Assembly (NCBI GenBank): GCA_946902875.1
Contig: OX336336.1
Span: forward strand, 3,566,545-3,630,544
Direction of reading: 5' to 3'
Length of the DNA: 64,000 bases
From: Nematopogon swammerdamellus
Taxonomy: Eukaryota > Arthropoda > Insecta > Lepidoptera > Adelidae
A program made the position numbers and the translations under genes. Position 1 is the first letter of the stretch, and the number at the start of each line of letters is the position of its first letter. Below, in pieces: positions 11,216 to 20,400 of this stretch. Under the pieces are notes generated by a model. The model did no database searches. It saw only the letters and a program-made list of their open reading frames with translations, and had not been told where the DNA came from.

Positions 11216-11649
11216 TGGCGGACACCTGTATATACACATACACCTGTATACTGGCGACTAGCCAATCGATCGGTTCTACAGTTAAGTAAGTGCGTGCGTA
11301 CATGCGCCGGAAAACTTTGCCGAGGGGGAAACTTTGGAAATGAGTTTCCGATTAAGTGGAATCTTTAAATTTTCCTCTTGAAATTTTTAACTTTTTGATG
11401 ATCCTTATTAAGATAATTGGTTATTCATGTCATTCGTTATCCTACTAAGCTTAGACTTTTTAGTTTAATGGATATACTTAGAGAAATATGCTGCAAACTA
11501 AAAACCATTATCTTGTTTCATTTTTTATTATCCGTCTAATAGAAGAAATCTGACGTGAGCTAGGAATAGATTTTATAAAAATTTATATGTGATACTTACG
11601 ATCTTCTACGAATTCTCTTCCAACCCCTTTGTTAAGTTTAGTGCTGTAT

Positions 11650-12045
11650 GTTTTAGACTTAGCTATCTTCTCTATCTTCTCTCTTCTTCTCTCATCATCT
11701 ATCTATCTCATCTTTTTTTCTCCTTTCTCTCTCTTCTCTTCTTCTCTTTCTGTATCTCTACTCTTCTTATCTTTGTCTATCTCTTCTCTTGCTCTCTTTC
11801 TCTATATCTTCTCTTGTTATCTTTCTCTGTCTCTTCTCTTCCTGTCTTTCCCTATCTCTTCTATTCTTCTCTTTCTGTATCTCTACTCTTTTTCTCTTCC
11901 TCTATCTCTTCTCGTGTTCTCTTTCTCTATATATTCTCTTGTTATCTTTCTCTATCTCCACTCTTTTTCTCTTTGTCCATATCTTTTCTTCCTCTCTTTC
12001 TTTATCTCTTCTCGTCTTCACTTCTTCTCTTTCTCTATCTCTACA
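11650..12045. repeat. 400-bp polypyrimidine tract, degenerate CTCTTCTCTTTCTCTAT repeat
   Basis: The plus strand is almost entirely C and T, made of irregular repeats of CTCTTCTCTTTCTCTATCTC. The long Ser/Leu/Phe frames in all three plus phases come from this bias and are not genes. Such strand-asymmetric tracts can form triplex DNA. Confidence 0.9.
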
Positions 12046-12109
12046 TAATATAAAATGTCACGTCTGCTGTCTGTATATGTTCGCATATAAGTCCTGATAT
12101 TTACTTATA

Positions 12110-12245
12110 TAGAGTCCCGTCGCAAATTGCGAAAAAAGGGATCCTTATGGGATCAATCTGGTGTCTGTCTGTCTGTCCGTCCGTCTGTCGGTCACAGGCA
12201 GATATCTCCGGATCTATCGACCCGATTTTGATGAAACTGACTGAT
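12110..12245. mobile_element. Fragment of the TTCCGTA/(GTCT)n family
   Basis: AGTCCCGTCGC...GGGATCCTTATGGGATCAATC followed by (GTCT/GTCC)n and a GATTTTGATGAAACT block matches the starts of elements at 5440, 23230, 39040 and 56900. Confidence 0.5.
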
Positions 12246-12649
12246 TTAGAATAAATAGAAAAAAACTATTCTTGCTGGCTAACTGGGTGGCTGTGCTCGA
12301 TGTCGGACCCTTAAGCGCAGCCAATTTCACCCCCGAGGAGATGCCGGTCCGGCTTGAAGGCGGAATAATGTCGCTGGGGAATGGCTATTGACCCGCGATT
12401 TGAAGATCTGTGGATTGTAGGAGTGGGGAAAGATTTTCCCCGGAAGCTCATGCCACACCTTTGCGATGCGACACAAGAGCGATTTAGAGAATCGTGCAGT
12501 TCGAGGAACTGTTATGTTGACTGCAAATGGGTGTACTTATGGCGTGTTTGACGAAGGCGAAAAGGATGAGGAGGGATGAGGGAAGCGAGTTCGTCAGAGC
12601 AGCTGCCATAGTATTACCGATAAAACATTAACATACATACATACATATC

Positions 12650-12889
12650 ACACACGCTGAATTCCGACAATCGGGGTGAGCAGAGTAATCGGTGTTGTGC
12701 TGCAAGAACTCTGGTAAATTACAGCACAACACTGAAAACCACGTTTCGCAAAGTATTCGAACAAGATTCAATAGATCAAGCAGCAAGTAAGGTACGAAGA
12801 CCCACCTGCTGCATGACTCGGTGGAAGTATCGTGCCAAGGTGAGAGGTGGCGAGTCTGTCGCCCTTTAGCACGTCATCTTGTCCTTAAA
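12650..12889 (+). mobile_element. Dispersed repeat, GCAGAGTAATCGG/AACACCG family
   Basis: The consensus runs ACAATCGGGGTGAGCAGAGT, TTGTGCTGCAAGAACTC, AGCACAACACTG, then CATGACTCGGTGGAAG and AGGTGAGAGGTGGC to CGCCCTTTAGCACG. Many other copies occur here (13909, 14229, 16945, 26399, 30700, 36523, 41930, 49690, 51900, 54985). It carries an inner inverted pair, GGTGTTGTGCTG and CAGCACAACACC. It has no coding capacity and is probably the non-coding tail of a LINE or its SINE. Confidence 0.7.
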
Positions 12890-12949
12890 ACATTAAGAAT
12901 TAATAAAATTAATAAGATAACTATTCCGACCTCACTATTTCACCATAGC

Positions 12950-13165
12950 TCCACGCGTAGCAGACAGGGAATGCATCCCTATACTGTAGAGCTGCCTAAA
13001 GTTCGGACTAAGCGCTCCAGTATTTCTTTTATCTTCCGTACTGCGAAACTCTGATGTTTTTTCTCCCTCCTTCAGTGTATGACTTAGGATCTTTCAAGAG
13101 AAGCGTAAATAGGCATCTGTCACGCCGCCGGCACGGCATTCGCAGCCCCCCGCTCTAAACCGAAA
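12950..13165 (+). pseudogene. LINE ORF2 C-terminal remnant
   Basis: One plus frame gives RTKRSSISFIFRTAKL and, after a frameshift and internal damage, another gives YDLGSFKRSVNRHLS followed by RRRHGIRSPPL. The 'F.FRTAKLWN.LP...LGSFKRSVNRHL' pattern is the typical C-terminus of insect non-LTR retrotransposon reverse transcriptases. Related remnants are at 36818-37060 (-), 54365-54600 (+), 55690-55815 (-) and 57140-57275 (-). Confidence 0.7.
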
Positions 13166-13422
13166 TCATTTGGGCGTCGTCGTCGGCTCAACAATCCACG
13201 CTGACGGCGCCAAGGAGTCTCGCGTATATAGATAAATAAATGAAAAAATAATAATAATAAAATTCAAATTAATAACGCCTGTTACAAGCAAGAAAAAAAA
13301 CACAAAATTTTACCTCAAGGCCAAAAACTTTACCGAACCACCCCTCGCGAATTGAAAGTAAATAAAACAAAGAAGCCAGACCTCAGAGATTTACAAGAGT
13401 AATGGAATGAAAATCCCTCGGA

Positions 13423-13430
13423 TATAAAAG
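13423..13430 (+). promoter_or_regulatory. Candidate TATA box of the obstructor-family gene
   Basis: TATAAAAG lies in a roughly 330-bp stretch (about 13250-13580) free of recognised repeats and in the same orientation as the gene 3.8 kb downstream. Initiation about 30 bp on would fall near 13453 (CTACACTTCC). An ATG follows at 13504, giving a 5' leader of about 50 nt, normal for a cuticle gene. Assignment to this gene is inferred from position and orientation; no transcript evidence is available. Confidence 0.42.
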
Positions 13431-13452
13431 GGACAAAAGGGTTCCCCCTACA

Positions 13453-13522
13453 CTTCCGGCTTCCCGTTTTCACGGCCGTTTCACAACAGGAAGCTTATTC
13501 AGTATGAGACAAAGATCAGTCA
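13453..13522 (+). other. Candidate first exon (5'UTR plus signal-peptide start)
   Basis: From ATG 13504 the frame reads MRQRSV. Exon 2 needs one base from the exon before it. The only GT in that phase downstream of this ATG follows 13522 (TCA|GTCGGC). Joined there, an Arg-rich start would lead into the LLLSVGASF hydrophobic core in exon 2, a sensible signal peptide. The donor is far from the GTRAGT consensus, so the true first exon may lie elsewhere, including beyond the left edge. Confidence 0.25.
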
Positions 13523-13617
13523 GTCGGCCAGTCAGCAAGTCAGTCAGCCAGCCTGCATGCATCCACTGCTGGAATCCATAATTCTGTAGAGTAGTGCTAC
13601 CACTAGCCTATTATTAT

Positions 13618-13650
13618 TTACATACATACATACATACAAACATACAAAAG
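13618..13650. repeat. (CATA)n microsatellite
   Basis: TTACATACATACATACATAC followed by AAACATACAAAAGG, leading straight into a dispersed repeat. Confidence 0.8.
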
Positions 13651-13905
13651 GCGACTAAGGGATATGACTCCCTTCTTATATTACTAGGTGGTAGGGTTCA
13701 ACCCGCCCGGGTGGGTACCACCACACTGAATGAAAGGTCGGTCGAAACGGCTATGTAAATTGTTTGTGTTTTCCGTTCAGTTGAGTGCAGCCGGCACGAC
13801 CGAAGGGAAGCACTGACGTGGCACCAAGTTCACCCGGTGTTATGGGCTGACATGACGGATGTTGTAGGTGATGTAGCCAACCATGTCAGTTTCAATGAAA
13901 AAAAA
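13651..13905 (+). mobile_element. Dispersed SINE-like repeat with CCAACCGTGTCAG 3' end
   Basis: It reads from GGCGACTAAGGGATATGACT through the GGTGGTAGGGTTCAACCCGC core, GGTCGAAACGGCTATGTAAA and GGTGTTATGGGCTGACAT to GATGTAGCCAACCATGTCAG and an A-rich tail. This is the commonest repeat in the window; many copies end with the same TTTCCATAAAA-type tail, as expected for retroposition. Confidence 0.7.
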
Positions 13906-13908
13906 TAC

Positions 13909-14130
13909 AACCCCACACGCTGTAAGAGTAACCGGTGTTGTGCTGCAAATATTCTTTTAAATTACAAACACCGATGTGCCACGTTTAGCAAAGTATTCAG
14001 ACAAGATAACTATCAAGCAGCAAATAAAGCACGAAAACCCAACTGCTGCGTGACTCGGTGGAAGGGCCGCGCCAAGGTGAGAGGTGGCTATCCTGTCGCC
14101 CTTTAGCACGGCACCTTGTTCTTGCCCTTG
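13909..14130 (+). mobile_element. Dispersed repeat, GCAGAGTAATCGG/AACACCG family
   Basis: A copy of the 12650-12889 repeat directly abutting the preceding SINE-like unit. It lacks most of the first block and ends at CCCTTTAGCACGGCACCTTG. Confidence 0.65.
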
Positions 14131-14214
14131 TTGTTGTTATTGTTGCTTTGGTTTGATGTAGGTAGGCTCTAGGCCTGCAGACTAGTCCCGCTTGGTTGGG
14201 GACCTTCGTGCAAA

Positions 14215-14600
14215 ACCCAAGGCTAGCCGCCTCTCACCTTGGAACGGCCCTTCCACCGACTCATGCGGCAGGCGGTACTTTAAAAGAATAGCCCCACTGC
14301 ATCTCTCCCCGTGTATGTCGTAAAAGGCGACTAAGGGATATGACTCCCTTCTTATATTACTAGGTGGTAGGGTTTAACCCGCCCGGGCTGATACCACCGC
14401 ACTGAATGAAAGGTCGGTAGAAACGGCTATAAAAAAAATGGGGTCTTCGTGCCTTACTTGCTGCTTGATAGTTATCTTGTCCGAATACTTTGCTAAACGT
14501 GGTGGCCGGTGTTGTGCTGTAATTTACAAGAGCACCTGCAGCACAACTCCGATTACTCTGCTTACCCCGATTGTCGGGATACAGCGTGTGGTATGTATTT
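14215..14600 (-). mobile_element. Dispersed repeat copies, inverse orientation
   Basis: Minus-strand versions of the two preceding families in tandem: CGCCTCTCACCTTGGAACGG, CGTAAAAGGCGACTAAGGGA and, near the right end, GATTACTCTGCTTACCCCGA...GGGATACAGCGTGTGG. Together with 13909-14130 they make an inverted arrangement across about 700 bp. Confidence 0.65.
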
Positions 14601-14653
14601 CAAAGCTCATAATATAAACTTTATTACATGCTCAATATAATATCTCCTGTTTT

Positions 14654-15056
14654 AGGGTTCGGGACCCGTCGTACGGGACCCTATACTAAGCCTACGCCGT
14701 CTGTCTGTCTGTCTGTCTGTCCGTCTGTCTGTTCGAGGTAGGTAGCTGAAACGTAGTAGGTAGCCCGTTGAAATTTTCACAGAATATGTATTATTATGGC
14801 CGATATAACAACAAATACTAAAAATAAGAAAAAGTAAAAAACTTCGTAAAAAATTCACGGGGTCCCCATACAAGAAACTAAAAAGTGTATCGCGCCATCT
14901 ACCCAAAACAGTATGAAGCATTTTAACTAATCATAAATTTTAACTCATATGAAGCATTTCATAAAACACGCCATAGATGGCGTGAGTGGCGCTAACCATG
15001 ACTTGGCGATACGGAACCCTCGGTGCGCGAGTTCGACTCGCACTTGGCCGGTTTTT
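14654..15056 (-). mobile_element. (GACA)n-bearing TTCCGTA family element
   Basis: Left: AGGGTTCGGGACC...ACTAAGCCTACGCCG followed by (GTCT)n. Then come GTAGCCCGTTGAAATTTTCA, TGGCCGATATAACA and CCATAGATGGCGTGAGTGGC, and on the right GATACGGAACCCTCGGTGCG with GAGTTCGACTCGCACTTGGC and a T-run. The right end contains GTTCGACTC, resembling a tRNA B box. Further copies are at 31064, 33648, 38130, 48065 and 56525. Each carries the same GACA/GACG microsatellite at the same internal place. Confidence 0.75.
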
Positions 15057-16130
15057 TATTTAATTACGTCTATATTTTTCCAGTCAAAATACATTATTTT
15101 CAATTGAATGCACGTGTCCTTTTCGGTCCACTAAGCCGTCGAGTCCACTGTGCTGTCACGTGACGGGAGACACGATCAACGTTTGTGGGCTACATTATTA
15201 TTTATTTATTCCGACAACAAAATACTCATGTATAGGCATTTATTTACGAGGAGGAAAAACCCTAACGTACAACGAACTTTTGTTTGACGGCCCCGCCGCC
15301 CGTCCATTGACATATATATTACTAGATTAGACTTCAAATCAAATACGCTCGATCGGTTCCTACTGACATAAGCCAAACGGTGGATCTCGAGTTCTGTCAG
15401 TCGCACGCTCGCACGCTCGGCGAGCGCAGGCGCGTCGATCGTAGTTTTCTACAATGCCTATGTGTCCCTTGCGACACTGTAAAAATCGTACCGGAAAGAG
15501 AAACAAGGATGACGGCGGCGTCACATATCACAAATAAGTGCACGTATAACATGTAATTTCGAAAATATTTACAAATCACCGAACGGGCCGACCACCGCTC
15601 GCCGAACGTTCGTTGGTAATACTCTAGTTAACCTTCACTTCAACAGCGCGGTGCTTGCCCAGCGCACTACTTCACAAAGCGTTGCATTAGTTTACCGCTA
15701 GATGGCAATGTTTTCTATTGAATACCAAATTCTCCTCCAATATTGTATAGAACGCTGAATCTATACCTTTAAAACATCATTGCGTCCGTTCCGTCCCCAT
15801 AAACCATCGATCAACCACTATACTAGATTTGGTACAGCGGCGTAAATACTGGTACACAGAAAATGGGACGACCCGTCTCGTATTACTCAGTCAATGTACG
15901 GTTATCCCGCTCACACGTGGGACAGTTAACATTATGTGTCTCCTTCTTCTAAAAGGGCGTACCGAGTTTTTAATTTTTATTTTCTTCGTGAGTTGTATTT
16001 TCATATTTCAGTCTTAGTTTTATGGTATAAATGCGTTTCGCTTTTGTAACGTGCTCAGTTGGGGATACCACGTGGTTACATTTCTTAGGCCAGTGGATCT
16101 AAGGTTTTTGTAGGCATTAATTCTTTTTAT
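15057..16130. other. Possible low-copy intronic or upstream stretch
   Basis: No repeat family of this window is recognised for about 1 kb, which is unusual here. A GC- and CpG-rich block lies at 15400-15680. Open frames of 60-66 codons show no motif. If the first exon is at 13504, this is intron 1 and could hold regulatory sequence; that is inference only. Confidence 0.3.
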
Positions 16131-16136
16131 TTTTTT

Positions 16137-16462
16137 TATGGTAACTGACACGGTTGGCTACATCACCTACAACATCCGTGATATCAGCCCACACACAACA
16201 CCGGGTGAACTTGGTGCCACGGCTGTGCTTCCCTTCGGTCGTGCCGGTTACACTGAACTGGACGAAAAACACAAACTATTTACATAGCCGTTTCGACCGA
16301 CCTTTCATTCAGTGTGGTGGTACCAACCCGGGCGGGTTAAACCCTACCACCCAGTAATATAGGAAGGGAGTCATATCCCTTAGTCGCCTTTTACGACATA
16401 CACGGGGAGAGATGCAGTGGGGCTATTCTTTTAAAGTACCGGCCCCACACGGTTCATAATAA
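16137..16462 (-). mobile_element. Dispersed SINE-like repeat, inverse
   Basis: It starts with the complement of the tail (ATGGTAACTGACACGGTTGG), passes CACAACACCGGGTGAACTTG and GGTGGTACCAACCCGGGCGG, and ends after CGCCTTTTACGACATACACG at CCGGCCCCACACGG. This is one of the longer copies. Confidence 0.7.
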
Positions 16463-16607
16463 AATTATCTTGCTTTATATTGTTCCTGAAGAAGCCCGTG
16501 ATATGTCACGGGCGGGTGAAACGTCAACTTATGTAAGTCTTTAGTACCCACTGTTAATCTGAAACTTAAAATGAGTATAATTAAAAACAGAGTAAACTTA
16601 AAGACTT

Positions 16608-16796
16608 AGGCCCACTTGCACCAACACGAGTTTAAAGTTAAGTAGCGAGATATGGATTTAAACGCGGTTCCCACAGTCAACGGGTGCTAGCTTAACGAGT
16701 TAAGCTCGTTAAGCTAGCACCCGTTGACTGTTGGAACCGCGTTTAAATCCATAACTCGCTACTTAACTCTAAACTCGTTTTGGTGCAAGTGGGCCT
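16608..16796. mobile_element. PIF/Harbinger-like palindromic MITE
   Basis: An almost perfect inverted repeat: GGCCCACTTGCACCAACACG on the left and CGTTTTGGTGCAAGTGGGCC on the right, with arms continuing to a centre near 16703 (AACGAGTTAAGCTCGTT). TTA flanks both sides (16605-16607 and 16797-16799), the 3-bp duplication expected of PIF/Harbinger. The GGCCC...TGCACCA end is typical of such MITEs. The two arms differ at only a few positions, suggesting recent activity. Confidence 0.82.
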
Positions 16797-16944
16797 TAGA
16801 TGCGATGAGTAATTAAAATAAAAACTGATTTAAAAATGCCCTAAAATATCTACGAGTATTAAAAGATCTCTTTAAATCTAATTCATATAAGGATATATTA
16901 GTGAACAAAAGCAAGATACCTACGAATTTTACAGACAAACATAT

Positions 16945-17157
16945 CACGCACGCTGTATCCCGACAATCGGGATAAGCAGAGTAATCGCAGTTGTGCTGCA
17001 AATACTCTTGTAAATTACAGCACAACACCGGCCACCACGTTTAGCATATTATTCGGACAAGATAACTATCAAGTAGCAAATAAGGCACGAAGACCCACCC
17101 GCTGCATGACTCGGTGGAAAGACCGTTCCAAGGTGAGAGGTGGCTAGCCTGTCACTT
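16945..17157 (+). mobile_element. Dispersed repeat abutting exon 2
   Basis: A copy of the 12650-12889 family from CACGCTGTATCCCGACAATC to AGGTGGCTAGCCTGTC. It ends about 38 bp before the exon 2 splice acceptor, leaving only a short A- and T-rich stretch and the TCTCTTCCCCAG tract between repeat and exon. Confidence 0.72.
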
Positions 17158-17195
17158 ATTATTGTTAAAAAAAATATATTTTATCTCTTCCCCAG

Positions 17196-17435
17196 GGCTC
17201 CTGCTCTCCGTCGGAGCTTCGTTCGCCGCGCAAGTGGAGGACCCGTGCAAGACGAAGGCACGCGTGGTCGCCGACGACAAGTACTGCGACAAATACTGGG
17301 AGTGCGACAACGGGCAGACCATTCAGTACGACTGCCCGAACGGGCTCGTGTTCGCGGGCAAGCACAGGGGTGTCACCGAGGGCTGCGACTATCCGTGGAG
17401 GTCCAACTACTGCGAGTACCCCAAGGTTCAGATAA
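17196..17435 (+). CDS. Exon 2: signal-peptide end and ChtBD2 domain 1
   Basis: The acceptor is TCTCTTCCCCAG|GG and the donor ATAA|GTGAGT. The frame enters with two bases (phase 1) and leaves with one. After [15 protein letters not shown] come six cysteines in ChtBD2 spacing: [30 protein letters not shown], then [26 protein letters not shown]. The YWECDNG motif contains the aromatic chitin-contact residues. A broken inverted copy of the first 125 bp plus acceptor lies at 21789-21936. Confidence 0.93.
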   Translation, partial: GSCSPSELRSPRKWRTRARRRHAWSPTTSTATNTGSATTGRPFSTTARTGSCSRASTGVSPRAATIRGGPTTASTPRFR

Positions 17436-20400
17436 GTGAGTACCAACTATATCAAAATATTTCACGTTCTTTTCTTTTTTAACCGACTTCCAAAAAAGGA
17501 GGAGGTTCTCAATTCGTCTGTATGTTTTTTTTTTTTTTAATTTTTTTTTTTTATTTTTTTTTTTATTTTTTTGTATGTTTGTTACGCGATTTCTCCGTCA
17601 ATTGAGGGCCGATTTAGAAAATTCTTTTTTTGTTAGTTAGGTCATACTTCCGAGGTGGTCCCATTTAAATTTTATCGAAATTGGTTCAGTGGTTTTCGAA
17701 AAATCAGCATAATACTATAGTGTGTGGTTACCTTCAGCAAAACTTGTGATGTGGTCGTATTCGGCAATTTTCAGTTTGATAAATTAGTATGGTGTGTGGT
17801 TACCTTCAGCAAAACTTTTGTGATGTGGACTTATTCAGCAATTTGCAGTCTGACACATATGGCGAATAATTCTGTACCACTTCAATCGATTTCGATTATT
17901 CTTATTTATGTAATATTACTAAAAAGAATGAAATAAAAACTGTTTTAAAAAATATTAAACCGATTTCAAAAAAACAAAAAAACAAAAAGAACTAAAAAGT
18001 ATTAAATACCTAATATTTTGAAATTTTCTCTGTCCTGTTGAAATACATGAATCGATATTTACTAGTGATACATATTCGGACCCTTGTTTCATGAATATTC
18101 TAAATTTGAAATTTTTTATCTTTTCCGACCGGCCAGGTGCGCATAATTTATTATGGTACCTGACCGGTACCTACTGTACCGAGTACCATCGAGCTGGTCT
18201 GATGATGGAGACAGAAGGTGGCCATAGAAACTCCTAAACTACACATGATAAACCCATCGTGTTTGGGCTTGTTGCATTTGTCTTCACGAGAAATTTACTT
18301 TAGACCTAAGAGATTCTCAATTCGACAGTATGTTTTCTTTTTTTTGATGTTTGTTACGCGATTACTCCGTCAATTGTGGGCCGATTTTGAAAATTCTTTT
18401 TTTTTTTATTTGAAAGGGGATAACCCTGAGGTTTTTGAAGTGAAAACTTCTTTAGCGGCGCTTGGCACTTTTTTAGGTGGGTAAAAAATGTATAACTCGC
18501 GACATCGCGTCAGCGTCATTTTTAAAATGAAACCTTAAGTCATTGCATTAAGGGTTAAGTTAGAGTGGCACGGGATCTGCCGGCACTCCCGGAGTGCAAC
18601 TGTTAAGTAGGGTTCGGTAACACGTTTATGTCTGTCCATTCTACTAAGTTCTGCAAAATGAATGTAGGGTTCCGTAACAAATGCATGTCTGTCTGTTCTA
18701 CTAAATTTAACATTTATTTCAAAATGAATGTATGGTTCCGTAACAAATGCATGTCTATCCGTTCTACTAAATTTTACAATTTTCAACCAAGGTCCTCCGA
18801 CGGTTATTTTATAATAAAAGTAGGGTTCCGTAACACGTTTATGTCTGTCCATTCTACTAAGTTCTGCAAGATGAATGTAGGGTTCCGTGACAAATGCATG
18901 TCTGTCCGTTCTACAAAATTTAACATTTATTTCAAAATGAATGTAGGGTTCCGTAACAAATGTATGTCTGTCCGTTCTACTAAATTTTACAATTTTCAAC
19001 CAAGGCCCTCCGACGGTTATTTTATAATAAAAGTAGGGTTCCGTAACAAATGTATGTCTGTCCGTTCTACTAAATTTCACAATTTTCAACCAAGGTCCTC
19101 CGACGGTTATTTTATAATAAAAGTAGGGTTCCGTAACATGTTTATGTCTGTCCATTCTACTAAGTTCTGCAACATCACCTACAACGTCCGTGATGTCAGC
19201 CCATAACACCGGGTAAACTAAGTGCCATGTCAGTACTTCCCCCTTTGATCGTACTGACTACACTGAACTGGTCGGAAAACACAAACTATTTACATAGCCG
19301 TTTCGACCGACGTTTAATTCAGTGCGGTGGTACCAACCCGGTCAGGTTAAACCCTACCACCAAGTAAGATTAGGAGGGAAGGGACCTACAGTTTTACGAG
19401 GAATCCGAACCTCGGTCAGCCTCCAACGGTCAGCGGTCACCCATCCAAGTACTGACCGCACCCAGCGTTGCTTAACATTCAATAGCGACAGTTGACTGTC
19501 TGCACCACTGAGCTATCGAAGCTGACGTGGTCCTATTTTAATTGGGTCAATATCGGATTGGAAAGCGAGGCGGAATCGCGAGGCCGAAGGCCGAGCGATT
19601 CCGCCGAGTACATTAATAGCAAAAATTACTAAAAAAAACTGTGAAATAAAAAAAAAGTTTTAAAAAACATAAAACCGACTTCCTAAAAAAAGGAAAACTA
19701 AAAAACTATTCAAAATAAAAATATAAAAACCGCCTTCAAAAATATATGAAATAAAAACCTAAAAAAAAAAAAACGAACCCTAGAGTTGAAGGCGGTGCTA
19801 AAGCAAGCAAAAATGATGCATGAAAGAAAACATGAGTGGATGATAATATCCTTTGTGATTTGTGTAGCCTTTTTAGCACCGCCTTCAACTCTAGGGTTCG
19901 TTTTTTTTTTTAGGTTTTTATTTCATATATTTTTGAAGGCGGTTTTTATATTTTTATTTTGAATAGTTTTTTAGTTTTCCTTTTTTTAGGAAGTCGGTTT
20001 TATGTTTTTTAAAACTTTTTTTGATAAAAGTTAAATTGCAAATGGAACAACGAAATGAAATTATTTACTTAGCTTTCCCCCGACGCCTTTAATTAACTAA
20101 GCGGAAATATATTTTATTACTTTTCGAGGGCTAGTTTGATGTGTCGGGAGTTTTTTTTATTTATTATTTAACTTTTATTTCAAGTTTTTTAAGAGACGTA
20201 ATTTGAACTTGTAATAATTTTGTTAGATTAGGTAAGTAAGATTACAAGCACATCAAATCGTTTACAATTATTTCCGTTTATTTACATACATATAGGCGAC
20301 GAGTGAAAGTGTAATAAATTTACATTTTACAGCAGAGATCCTTTCACTAATTTTAGGAAAAGCGTCGATGATCTTGGAGTCGGCTGACCTAGTCTTCATT

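Larger units (their letters stand above)
17479..20022 (+). mobile_element. Composite repeat, copy B (~2.5 kb) next to exon 2 donor
   Basis: Nearly identical to copy A (2965-5339) and in the same orientation, starting only 43 bp after the exon 2 donor. It has the full 3' hairpin that copy A lacks, the tandem array at 18606-19170 and the minus-strand tRNA/5S SINE at about 19170-19530. The small number of differences from copy A implies a recent duplication or transposition. Confidence 0.82.

Noticed and set aside
11589..12097. Three overlapping Ser/Leu/Phe-rich open frames up to 154 codons
   Set aside because: Produced by the polypyrimidine tract; all three phases are open for the same reason.
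17165..17446. Minus-strand open frame of 93 codons opposite exon 2, and a 99-codon frame in another plus phase
   Set aside because: They are shadows of the GC-rich exon. The plus frame with six correctly spaced cysteines and matching splice phases is the real one.
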